Below are positions 17,176 to 28,300 of a stretch of DNA of 64,000 nucleotides, one piece after another (the stretch's first letter is position 1; each line of letters starts with the position of its first letter). A program made the position numbers and the translations under genes. The stretch covers positions 1 through 64,000 of the forward strand of contig NZ_LZJZ01000131.1 in NCBI RefSeq assembly GCF_001667585.1, read 5' to 3'. The DNA is from Mycobacterium sp. E2733. Lineage in GTDB: Bacteria; Actinomycetota; Actinomycetes; Mycobacteriales; Mycobacteriaceae. The notes below the pieces were generated by a model. That model ran no database searches. It was not told the DNA's origin and saw nothing but the letters and a program-made list of their open reading frames with translations.

Positions 17176-17630
17176 CCGGCGCCCTGCCCGGCCATCGCGG
17201 CCTGGATTTCGTCGTAGCCGACCTCGCGGACCGGCTGACCCATCGACCAGTGGTGGCCGAACGGGTCGGCGACCACACCGTAGCGGTCACCCCAGAACTG
17301 GTCGTCCAAGGGAGCGACCACGGTGGCGCCCGCGTCCAGCGCCCGCTGGAACTTGGCGTCGACGTCGGTGACGGTCAGGTGGATGGTGACCGGGGTGCCG
17401 CCCAAAGACTTGGGCGTCATCGACTTGCCGCCACACACCTCGGGGAAATCGTCATTGAGCATGACTAGAAAGCCGTTGATGCGCACCGCGGCGTGGATCA
17501 ATTTCCCGTCTGGCCGAGGCACACGTCCCAGCTCTTCGGCGCCGAAGGCCTTGACGTAGAAGTCAATTGCGGCGGCGGCGTCGTCCACCACCAGGTGCGG
17601 GGACAGGGCGGGTTCGATGTTGAGCGCCAT
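17172..17630 (-). CDS. Glyoxalase/VOC-family protein (Rv0887c-like)
   Basis: The 152-residue protein has the paired beta-alpha-beta-beta-beta modules of the VOC (PhnB-like) superfamily, opening with PHLVVDDAAAAIDFYVKAFG and continuing to DPFGHHWSMGQP. Glu/His residues in the usual metal positions are partly present, so metal-dependent lyase or dioxygenase activity is possible but unproven. The ATG at 17630 follows AAGGAGA. In M. tuberculosis the neighbouring Rv0888 nuclease/sphingomyelinase lies between this gene and citA; it is absent here. Confidence 0.87.
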   Translation of the reverse strand: MALNIEPALSPHLVVDDAAAAIDFYVKAFGAEELGRVPRPDGKLIHAAVRINGFLVMLNDDFPEVCGGKSMTPKSLGGTPVTIHLTVTDVDAKFQRALDAGATVVAPLDDQFWGDRYGVVADPFGHHWSMGQPVREVGYDEIQAAMAGQGAG

Positions 17631-17761
17631 TGTGGTTCTCCTTGCTGTCGGTTCCCAGCCGGCCCGGGACGGGCGGGCTCGCGAGTTATGACTCCACCCG
17701 CGACGAAAACTCATCGCGGTGACACTCATTTAATCGCCGGGCACCGACAACCAGGCCCGCC

Positions 17762-18883
17762 TCAGGCGTTGGTGAGGCTGCGGTGCCAACCCTCGACCGA
17801 CTCCGGGCTGCGCGGGCCCGGTCCCACATAAATGGCCGACGGGCGCACCAGCTTGCCGAGCCGCTTCTGCTCGAGAATGTGCGCACACCAGCCGGCGGTG
17901 CGTCCGCAGGTGAACATCGCCGGCATCATGTTGGGCGGTACCTGTGCGAAGTCCAGGATGACCGCCGCCCAGAACTCGACGTTGGTCTCGATGGCCCGGT
18001 CCGGCCGGCGTTCGCGCAGCTCGGAAAGGGCGGCCTGCTCGAGCGCGACCGCGACCTCGTGGCGCGGCGCGCCCAGCCGCTCGGCGGTCGCGCGCAGCAC
18101 CCGCGCGCGCGGATCCTCGGCGCGGTAGACCCGGTGCCCGAAGCCCATCAGCTTGTCGCCGCTGTCCAGGATCTTCTTGACCAGCCCGCGGGCGTCTCCG
18201 GTGCGCTCGACCTCTTCGATCATCGGCAGGACCCGCGCCGGCGCCCCGCCGTGCAGCGGTCCGCTCATGGCCCCGATCGCCCCGGACAACGCGGCGGCCA
18301 CGTCGGCGCCGGTCGAGGCGATCACCCGGGCGGTGAAAGTGGAGGCGTTCATGCCGTGTTCTGCGGCCGAGACCCAGTAGGCGTCAATGGCCTCGACATG
18401 CCGCGGGTCCGGCTCGCCCTGCCAGCGCGTCATGAAACGCGCTGTGACAGTTGAGCATTCGTCGATGACCCGCTGCGGTACCGCGGGCTGATAGATGCCG
18501 CGGGCGGACTGCGCGACGTAGGACAGCGCCATCACCGACGCCCGGGCCAGCTGGTCGCGCGCCGTGGCATCGTCGGTGTCGAGCAGCGGCCGGTACCCCC
18601 AGATCGGTGCCAGCATCGCCAGGCCCGCCTGCACGTCGACGCGCACGTCGCCGGTGTGGATGGGCAGCGGGAACGGCTCGGCTGGCGGCAAACCGTGGCC
18701 GAACTTGCCGTCGACCAGCAGGGCCCACACGTCACCGAACGTGACCTGCTGATTCACCAGGTCCTGGATGTCGACGCCGCGGTAGCGGAGCGCGCCGCCG
18801 TCTTTATCCGGTTCGGCGATCTCGGTCGTGAAGGCGACCACGCCTTCGAGGCCGGGAACAAAGTCTTCGGGGACCACAGTCAT
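17762..18883 (-). CDS. citA: Citrate synthase-type enzyme CitA
   Basis: This 373-residue citrate synthase family member has the active-site segments AAEHGMNASTFTARV, GPLHGGAPARV and MGFGHRVYRAEDPRA, which hold the catalytic histidines, and a C-terminal NVEFWAAVILDFAQVP region. The ATG at 18883 (MTVVPEDFVPG) is chosen by similarity to the known M. tuberculosis start. CitA is the shorter of the two citrate synthases in this window; the main TCA enzyme is gltA2 at 29896. It may act as an alternative citrate or methylcitrate synthase. Confidence 0.94.
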   Translation of the reverse strand: MTVVPEDFVPGLEGVVAFTTEIAEPDKDGGALRYRGVDIQDLVNQQVTFGDVWALLVDGKFGHGLPPAEPFPLPIHTGDVRVDVQAGLAMLAPIWGYRPLLDTDDATARDQLARASVMALSYVAQSARGIYQPAVPQRVIDECSTVTARFMTRWQGEPDPRHVEAIDAYWVSAAEHGMNASTFTARVIASTGADVAAALSGAIGAMSGPLHGGAPARVLPMIEEVERTGDARGLVKKILDSGDKLMGFGHRVYRAEDPRARVLRATAERLGAPRHEVAVALEQAALSELRERRPDRAIETNVEFWAAVILDFAQVPPNMMPAMFTCGRTAGWCAHILEQKRLGKLVRPSAIYVGPGPRSPESVEGWHRSLTNA

Positions 18884-18954
18884 ACGAAAATTCTCGCACC
18901 CCACCCTCGGGCCGACGCTACCGGCCGGTAGCGAGCCCCGGTAGCGTTGGCGCG

Positions 18955-19614
18955 ATGGCAGGACCAGACTCCGAGCACCTGCAAAGGATGCGCGTGGAAT
19001 ACGGATCGGTGGAAAAGGACGGCAGTCCCGATCTCGACGCGGATTGGCTCGACGACGGTTGGGTTTCCTTGTTGCGCAAGTGGATCGACGACGCCGAGCG
19101 GTCCGGCGTTGCCGAGCCGAACGCCATGGTCCTGGCGACCATCGTCGACGGCAGGCCGGCGAGCCGATCGGTGTTGTGCAAGAGCGTGGACGAGTCCGGG
19201 ATCACATTTTTCACCAACTATGGCTCGGCCAAGGGCGCCGAGCTGGCGACGACGCCGTACGCGTCGGTCACGTTTCCCTGGTACCAACTGGGGCGGCAGG
19301 TTCACCTTCGGGGTCCGGTGAGCAAGGTCACCTCGGCGGCCACCGAAAACTACTGGTCCAAGCGGCCGCGCGGCTCCCAACTGGGCGCGTGGGCATCGGA
19401 TCAGTCCCGGCCGATCGCGTCGCGCGCCGCGCTGCTCGACCAGCTGGCGGAGGTGACCGCGCGATTCGCCGACCAAGAACAGATTCCGGTGCCGCCGGGC
19501 TGGGGCGGCTACCTGCTCGCCCCGGAGTCGATCGAATTCTGGCAGGGGCGGGAGAACCGGTTGCATAACCGGATCCGGGTCACCGGCGGTCACGTCGAGC
19601 GCCTCCAGCCCTAG
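18955..19614 (+). CDS. pdxH: Pyridoxamine/pyridoxine 5'-phosphate oxidase PdxH
   Basis: This FMN enzyme oxidises pyridoxamine or pyridoxine 5'-phosphate to pyridoxal 5'-phosphate. The 219-residue protein carries the family core: PNAMVLATIVDGRPASRSVL, FTNYGSAKGAEL, FPWYQLGRQVHLRG, and the C-terminal WGGYLLAPESIEFWQGRENR with a final RxxLxP-type end. It is divergent from citA across about 70 bases. Its family length is typical. In M. tuberculosis I recall pdxH elsewhere, so its place beside citA is a local arrangement difference. Confidence 0.95.
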   Translation: MAGPDSEHLQRMRVEYGSVEKDGSPDLDADWLDDGWVSLLRKWIDDAERSGVAEPNAMVLATIVDGRPASRSVLCKSVDESGITFFTNYGSAKGAELATTPYASVTFPWYQLGRQVHLRGPVSKVTSAATENYWSKRPRGSQLGAWASDQSRPIASRAALLDQLAEVTARFADQEQIPVPPGWGGYLLAPESIEFWQGRENRLHNRIRVTGGHVERLQP

Positions 19615-19713
19615 GCCGCCCCACTGCGTCAATCGCGCACGTATCGCCAGGAAATTATTTCCGCGAATCGATTGAGCGCGGTTGGGAGCCCCGCCCGCGG
19701 CACTCGCCCGGTG

Positions 19714-22700
19714 TCATTCCAGCCGCCGCGCCTGCAGGTGTAACTCCTCAAAGCGGGCGAGGGCGGCGTCGAGGTCTGCCTCGTCGAATACCTCATTGCC
19801 GCCGATTCGGTCGCCGTCGACAATCGGGATCTGGATCATTCGCCAGTCGGCGTCGAAGCCTTCCGGCGTGGTCCCATGCGCCTTGAGGGCGATGACGGCT
19901 CCCAAGCCGGTGAGCCGATGCACCGCCTCGATCTGCATGCTGAGGTCCGGCGTGAGGTCCCAAACGGAGCGAATAAATGCCGAAGCGTTCGCGGCGGTCG
20001 CGATGAGTGGCCGGTGGTCGATGGTGTGCCAGTCCGTCGGGGGGATTTCGTGGCGGTTGAACGAGGCGTAGGTTCGTGCGATGACCGACCACGTATCCGC
20101 GTGGGCGGCCGCTTCGCCAGCGAGGTAGCGAGCATCAAGCTCCTCGAAAGCGGCGTCGATGTCGTCAAGGTCGAATATCACGCCCGCGACGATTCGCTCA
20201 TCGGCGTCGATCTCGACGATGCCGAGCATCTCGGCACCCACCTCGCCGGACATGCCGCGGTTGACGGAACGGACCTTGGCGAGGACAAGGCGCTCGCCGC
20301 GGGTCGCAACGACGCTCGAAGAGATGGTCTCCGCGCCGACCTCGACGGCTGCTTGGTTGTCCGCGATGTACAAATCTCGGCCGCGTCGAATCCCTGCGTT
20401 CACGACACGACGGCGATCGTCTGCAACAATGTCGTCGGCGAGTAGCTCCGCCATGGCGGCCCAGTCCCGGGCCGAGAAGCACGGACAGTATCGCTCGAGT
20501 ATTCGGACCGCCGCGTTTTCCAGCCGCCGCGACAGGGGGAGCAGTTCCTCGAATCTCGCGAGAGCGGCGTCGAGGTCCGCCTCGTTGAACAACTCGCAGC
20601 GGTTGATCCGGTCGTCTCCGGCCGTGAGAACCCCGATCATCCGCCATGCGGCATCCAAGCCGTCCTGCGACGTTCCATACGCAGCGTGAGTAACGACCGC
20701 TCCGAGGTTGCCCAGCCGATGCACGGACTCGATGTACATCGTGAGGTCGGGTACGAGATCCCAGGCGCCGCGGATGTACGCGGTCTGATCAGCCGCCTCG
20801 AACGAAGCGCGTAGCCGATGATCGGTTGTCACCCAATCCGTGGAGGCCGGCGGTAACTCGTGTCTGTTCAGCGTGGCGTAGCCCGCGGCGATAACCGACC
20901 AAATATGCGCCTGAGCCGCTTCGCCGGCGAGGTATCGGGCATCGAGCTCCTCGAAGGCGGCGTCGATGTCGCCAAGGTCGAACGTGATTTGCGCCGCGAT
21001 TCGGTTGTCGGCGTCGATCTCGACGATGCTCAGCAGCTCGACGTCGAACTCGCCGTGCCGCAGGTTGCGATTCATGGAATAGATACGGGTAAGCGCCAGG
21101 CGCTCGCCGCGGGTCGCCATCACAGTCGACGTTATGTTCGCCTCGATCTCGGCGAGGACTCCCATGTTCGCGATCACAGCGTCGGGACCGTGCCAGACCC
21201 CGGCATTCACCACGCGCCGGCGATCTTCGAAGACACAGTCGGACGCCAGGATATCGGCCATCGCGTCCCACTCTTGGTTCTCCACAAGTGCAAAGAAGCT
21301 GTGGCACAGGCGACTTGCCGAGTTTTCGAGACGTGGCGCACACGGTTGCAGTTCGTCAAAGCGGGCAAGGGCCGCGTCAAGGTCTGCCTCATCGAAGATT
21401 TCGCAGCGGCCGATCCGGTCGCCTTCGACGGTTAAAAGAAGGATCATTGGCCACTCGGCATCGACGCCTTCTGGCGAGGTCCCAAACGCCACATAGCTGC
21501 AGACCGCTCCCCGCCTGCTGAGCCGATGCACCACCTCGATGTGCATGCTGAGGTTGGGCGTGAGTTCCCAGATGCCGCGCATGGCCGCTTGCCCTTCGCG
21601 CGCATCGATCACAGCAAGTTGCCTGTGGTCGATGGTGACCCAGTCCGCCGCCGGAAGCTCCTGCCGGTTGAACGCGGCGCATTCCCGCGCAATAACCGAC
21701 CACGTATGCGACTGTGCGGTCGCTTCGTCGGTGACGTACCGAGCATCCAGCTCCTCGACGGCGGCGTCGACGTCCTCGGGGTCGAATAAGACGTGCGCCG
21801 TGAACCGCCCATCGTTGTTGATGTGGCCGACACCGAGCATCTCGACCCCAAACTCCCCGTGTCGCGGATTACCGTTCGAGGAACAGATCCGAATCAAGGC
21901 GAGCCGTTCCCCCCGGGTGGCTATGGCGGTCCATTCTATGTTCGCCCCACCCTCGTCTAGGGCTCGCATGTTTGCGATCACCGCATCGCGACCGCCCCAG
22001 AATCCCGCATTCACCACGCGCCGGCGATCGTCGATGCAACTGTCCGCGGCAAGGATCTCGGCTAACGCGGCCCAGTTGCGGGCCGCGAAGTGCGCCATGA
22101 AGCGTTCTGTTGCGTAGGTTGCCGCGTTCTCCAGCCGCCGTGGCTTGCGGAGCAGTTCCTCGGACAGTTCATCAAAGCGCGCAAGGGCGGCCCCGAGGTC
22201 TGCCTCGTCGAAGATTTCGCAGCGGCTGATCAAGTCGCCTTTAACGGTCAGCACGTTGATTCCGCGGAATTCGACGTCGCCGCCCTCGTGCGACTTCCCA
22301 TGCCCAGCCCAGGTGACAACCGCGCCTAGACTGGTTAGCCGATGCGCGGTCTCGATGTAGACGCCGCCGTCGGATAACAGGTTCCACGCGGAACGGACAT
22401 ACGCCGTCAGGTCACCGGGCGTAAACGCAATGCCCTGCCGGTGGTCGATGTTCACCCAATCAGGTGTCGTCGGGAATAGCTCGCGCCGGGTGAGCGCTGC
22501 GCAGGCTCTTGTGATGACCGCCCATGTGCACGCGTGGGCGGCGGCTTCGCCTGCGATGTAACGGGTTTCGAGCTCTGCGAAGGCCGCGTCGATGTCGTCG
22601 GAGTCGAACGCAACACGCGCCACGATCTGGTTTGCGGCGTTGACTTCAACGACGCATAGCACCTTGCTCCCCGACCAGCCATCCAAGATGGAGTAACGAC

Positions 22701-25370
22701 TGAGGGCGAGGCGTTCCCCGCGGATCGCAATAACGGCTGACGTATAGCCCATGACTCCGACGTCGGCAACCGCCTGTTGGCTTGCGATTTCAGCATCTCG
22801 ACCTCGCCTGAGCCCGGAGTTCACTACGTGACGACGATCATCCATGGAAATGTCGTCCGACAGTATTTCCGCCAGTGCGTCCCAGTCGCGGGCCGCGAAA
22901 TAGGTCAAGGAGCGTTGCTCCACTCGGCTTGCCGCGTTTTCCAACCGCCGGTTCTGCGCATGCAACTCGTCAAACCGGGCCAGGGCGGCATCGAGGTCTG
23001 CCTCGTCGAATAGCTCAGAGTGGTCGATCAGATCGCCTTCGACCGTGAGAAGTTGGATTATTCGCCACTCCGCGTTGAAGCCATCTGGCGAAGTTCCGCA
23101 TGCAACGAGGGTGACTACCGCTCCCAGGCCAGTTAATCGATGCACAGACTCGATGTGAATGGCGAACTCGGGCGTGATGTCCCACGTATCACGGAGCGTT
23201 GCGATCAGGTCGCCACCCATCTTTCCTACGACTCGTCGGCGATCGACGTTGACCCAGTTTGACGTCGTCATGGGAAGTTCATGCCGGTTCAGCCCGGCAT
23301 AGATCTTCGCGATAGCCGACCAAGTGCGCGCGTGGGCGGATGCTTCGCCCGCGAGGTAGCGAGCGTCGAGCTCCTCGAAGGCGGCATCGATCTCGCCGAG
23401 GTCGAATGAGGCGGCTGCAACGATCCGCTGGCCGGGATCGATTTCAAAGACTCCAAGCACCTCAGATAGAAACGCCCCATCCGGCCCGCGCATGTGGCCC
23501 GAGTATTGGGCCCGCATGAGGACGACGCGCTTGCCGCGGGTCGCTATGACGGTCGATGTCATGTTCATGATCGAGAGGTCGGCGATCGCCCGCATGTCCA
23601 GGATCACGGCGTCTCGACCGCGTCGGACTCCCGCACCCACCACCCGGCGGCGATCGTCACTGCAGAAGCCGTCGGCCAAGATCTCCGCCATGGCGTCCGA
23701 GTCCCCTGCGGCGATGTGCGCCAAGTAGCGCTCGGCGACTTGGCTTGCCATATTCTCCAAATGCGCTGCCGGGCGGCTGAGTTGGTCGAACTTCGCGAGC
23801 GCGGCGTCGAGTTCCACCTCGTCGAAGATTTCACACCGGCTGAGTAGGTCGCCTTCGACCGTCAGGAGGTCGATCGCTCGCCACTCGACGTCTAAGCCCT
23901 CTTGCGAGGTTCCATTCGAAACCCGGGTGACGACTGCTCCGAGGTTGTTCAACCGATGTACAGCCTCGATGCGGAGGGTGAATTTGGGCGTAAGGTCCCA
24001 CCCGACAACAACGTTCGCGGTCTCATTGCCCGCCTCGATCATTGGGATTCGCCGATGGTCGACATTGAGATAGTCCGGCGTCAACTTGGGGACCTCGTGC
24101 CTGTTGATTACACTGTAGGCCCCGGCGATGACCGACCACGTGTGCGACTGGTCGGCGGCTTCGCCGGCGAGGTAGCGGGCGTCGAGTTCGGCGATGGCGG
24201 CCTCAACGTCGTCGGGGGCGAAGACGACGATCGCCGCGATCTGATTGCCGGAGTTGATTTCGACGACGCCCAAGCCCTCGGAGAGGAAGTCGTCGGACCC
24301 GCTACCGCGGCCCGAGGCGCGCGCGAGAATGAGGCGCTCCCCACGCGTCGCGATGACGACGGACGACATGTACGTGAACCCGGCCTCGGCTGTTGCCCGC
24401 AGGTTTGAGATCTCGGCATCCCGGCCGTGCCGGACCCCTGCGTTTACGACCCGCCGTCGATCGTCGATAGAGATGTCATCGGCCAATACCTCCGCGAGCG
24501 CATCCCAGTCGCGGGCCGCGAAGTGCGCCAAGTAGCGCTCGATCGTCTGCCTTGCCGCGTTTTTCAGCCGCCGCGTCTGCGGGCGCAGCTCCTCGAACCG
24601 GGTGAGCGCGGCATCGACTTCGTCCTCTTCATAAACCTCCACCCGCGATCCATGCGAAAGGAACAAAAAGGTTCGACCCCACTGCAGTTCGTTCCCGTGT
24701 GCGTCGGTGCCTTCGATGACGAGGGTGGAGACGAGCCCGTGGGCGTCGAGCGCATGTATGGCCTTCATCCAATAGCGGGCGTCGGGAGCCAGCGTCCATA
24801 GCTGCTCGATCGCTCGCCCGTAGTCTTCCCCCGACCCGAACGGGACCCGTCGACGATCGGCATACCCAAGCCGCTTAAGCATCGGCCCCGGTTCGTGACG
24901 ATTGAGCTCCCCCACGGCGTCCATTACGGGCTGCACGACGTTTCTGTAGGGCGCCGCCTCGCCGGCTAGGTATCGCGCGTCAAGCTCGGCGATGGCGGCG
25001 TCGATATCGTCGAGGTCGAGCGCGATCATGCTCACTATCAAGCCAACGGTGTCGACCTCAGTGATCACCATAAGTTCAGTGTCGAATTCGTCGCGCCCGT
25101 GGAGAGTTACGTGGCTTAGGCACAGACGATCCCCCCTGACCGCGAGCTTCGTTGCCGAGATACTCACGATGCCCAAGTCAGCGAACGCGCGAAGGTTGGC
25201 GACCTCTGTCGTGCGGTCACTGCTCTCTCGGCGAAGTCCTCGTCGGCGGTCAACGACACAGAGATCGTCGGCGAACAACCCGCCGATCTCGTCCCAGCGC
25301 CCGCTGCCGAACAGCTTGCCCATCTGGTCGTTGACCCGCGTCGCGGCGTTCTTGAGCGGCGCTGGACGAT
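19714..25370 (-). repeat. Seven tandem ~807-bp coding units (paired NTF2-like domains)
   Basis: Approximate unit edges, in coding order, are 25370-24590, 24590-23785, 23785-22965, 22965-22165, 22165-21350, 21350-20545 and 20545-19714. Each unit has an A half marked by DDRRRVVNAG, then ATRGERL, then DDIDAAFEELDARYLAGEAA. A B half follows, marked by NRHELP, a DHR motif, WDLTPDL, VHRLxxLGAVVT and DEADLDAALARFDEL. Copies have clearly diverged, so the array is old rather than a recent slippage product. The first B half and unit 1 are the least similar. The gene stops immediately after the RRLE that, in other copies, links to the next unit. Confidence 0.88.
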
Positions 25371-28300
25371 GTACGTCTTCGAACCGGGTTTGCGCGGCGT
25401 CCAGTTCGGCGAGCGCGGCATCGATGTCTTCGATGTCGAAAGACACCTGCAGGGCGACCCGACCCTCCTCGTCGATGCCGTATAGCTGGAGCATCTCGTC
25501 GCGTGATGCCCCCGGGCTCGCATCGGCTGTGCCAATTTCTAGTCGGGCGAGGGCCAAGCGCTCGCCTCGTACGGCGATGACCGGGATTCGAATTCGCAGT
25601 GCACCGCTCTCGGCTATGCGTCGCGCCTCGCTATGCGAAAAATCCTTACGGGCAAAGCCGCCGGTGATCTTGCGGCGGCTCTCGACGACGCCCTCGGGTG
25701 CAAACAACTGCTCGAATTCGTCCCACGCCTCGCGATCGATAGCAGTCGCCCCGCGGCTGATCACCCGCGCGCACGCGTTGTCCAACTCGACGGCCGGCAT
25801 TTCCGGTGCCGGGACGGGCGAGGTCGCGCGCTCACCGAGCACGCCACCCGCATTCTCGGCAAGTGCCGCAGCGCCTTTGCGCTCGTACAGGCCGACCGCA
25901 CGCTCGGCGGCGGCCCGTGCCCCCGCTGCGTCGCCGGCGGCACCCAACACCGTTGCCAACGCCAGGCAAGCATCGGCGTGATCAACCAACAGGTCGGTGC
26001 GCTCGGCGAGGCCAACGGCGGCGTCGGCGACCCGCCGTGCATCGCCGTGCGCACCCCTGCGCGAAAGCAGCCGCGCCCGTAGTGTTCGCCAGGCGATCGA
26101 TGGCTTCAGCGCGTGGCCGGCGAGACGCTCGCTCTCCGAACACAATTCGCGGGCCTCGGCATCTCGATCGAGCGTCAGGCACGTGCGGCCGAGTAGGGCG
26201 GCAGTCTCGGCGGTGTCCGCATCGAGGCCCATGCGGCGAAAGCCGTTGTAGGCCTTCCGGAGATGCGCCTCGGCTGCGGCGGGTTCGTCGACTATCAGTT
26301 CGACGATGCCGGCAAACTGCTCGACCTCGAGCAGGGCGTGGCGCAACCCCAACTCGGTGACCGTGCGCCGCGCCGATTCGATCATCCGTCGGGCTGCGGC
26401 GTCGCGGCCGCGAAAGGCCTCCAGCACGGCCTGGCAGCGCGTCGACGTCGCCTCGACCGAGGGTGAATCCGTTGTGATCCGCAGCAACCGCACCACGTCG
26501 AGGCACCGGCCGCCCGCCCGCGGCACCGGGTTGGGCCCCCACAGCGCCGCCAGTGGCGCTTGCGCCAGCACCGCGTTCACGCGGCGGTGATCACGCGCGC
26601 GCCGCGCCGCCGTCAGGGCATCGTCCAGGGCGACTTCGCAGTCACCGATTCTCCCCAGCCTGGCCAGGCATCCGGCACGCACGGTGTGCGCCTTGGCCTC
26701 TCCGGCCGGATCATCGAGTTGGGCCAGTTTGTCGGCGGCCGCGCCGACCGCGGCTTCGATGTCGTCGAGTCGCTCGGGATGGGCCAGCATCGCGAGCTGG
26801 CCGTCAAAGCACGTCGCCCACGCCGCCAGGCGGGCCGAGCCGACCGTCGACTCCTGCAGTCGCGCGACCGCGCCGGCCGCCGAGGTGACGTCGCCGGCGG
26901 CCAGCAGCGCCTCGCAGCGCGCGACCAGAAGGTCCGCGGTCCGGTCGGCGCGATCGGGCAGCTCGTCGTCGATTTCCTCCAGTGCGTGCAGAGCCCGGTC
27001 GTAGAGTTCGGCGGCGCCTTCGTAGGCGAGGCGGGCCATCGCCTGGTCGGCTGCGCGCCGGCAGTACTCGACGGCCTTGGCGGCGTTGCCAGCCCACGCG
27101 CATTCGAAGTAGTGGTGTGCCAGTTCGGCGAGCAGCTCGTCGTCGGCGCCCGGCTGACTCTCCAGCGTCGTGGCAATTTTCTGGTGCAGCCGCAAGCGCC
27201 GCACGGACGGCAGCTCGGCCAGCAGCGACTGCCGGACGAGGGCGTGGTTGAACCGGTAGCGCCCGCCGGGCTCTTCGATGACGATGCCGGCCTTGCCCGC
27301 CTCGTCGAACGCGTCGACGAGGTCGTCCCCGACGACCCCCTCGACCAGTTCCACGGAGAACCGGCTGCCGACCACCGCGGCCGCGGCCAAGGCCTTGTTC
27401 GTCTCCGGCGAAAGCCGGGAAAGACGGCGGCTCACCGCCTCTCGCACCCCCTGGGGCAGCGTGGTCTGGTCCCACCGGCCTCCGCTCTCGTCCACGTGGC
27501 GCAGAGCCTCGATGAGGAAGAACGGGTTGCCGCCCGTGAGCGACGCCAAAGCCCGTGCCAGCTCGTCGTCGTTGTAGCCCGCCTCGGCGACGTAGGCGCT
27601 CACATCGTCTTCGTCGAGGCCGCTCAACTGAATTCGACTGGCGGTGCCGTCACGGTGCAGGTCGGCCAGCATCGCCGAGAGCGGGTGGGCGCGGTCGAGG
27701 TCGGTGCTGCGGTACGTGACGATGACTTGCACGCGGGCGTGCTCGCCGAAACGCAGCAGATGCCGCAAGAGCAGCAGCGTGGGTTTGGCCGCCCAGTGCA
27801 AATCGTCGAGGATCAGGACGACGGGCGCGCCCGCGGAGGCGAGTCCCAACAGCGCGACGACGGCGTCGAACAGTGCGTAGCGTTCGGTGTCCGGGTCGGC
27901 GCGGGTCGGCGCGGGAAGATCGGGGAGGACATCGGCCAGCCCAGGAACCATTGGGAGGAGCGCCTCCACGCCGCGCAGCCCACGCAGCGCACGTGCGCCA
28001 AGGCATGGCACCAGCGACCGCAGGGCTTCGGCGAACGGCTGGTACGGGGCACCGAGGTCCTCGTCGCAGCGGCCGTAGATCACCAGGGCGCCCTGGTCGT
28101 AGGCCTGTCGCGACCATTCCCCGGCCAGACGCGTCTTACCCACTCCCGGTTCGCCGGCGATCAGCATCGCGTTTGCACCCCCGGCGAGCACCGTCTGCCA
28201 CGCCGCAGAGAGCCGCTCGAGTTCGTGGCCGCGTCCCACGAAGGGCCCGGAACCGGCGAGCACCGGGGGCAGGCTCGGCCGCTCCACCGGACCATCCGTT

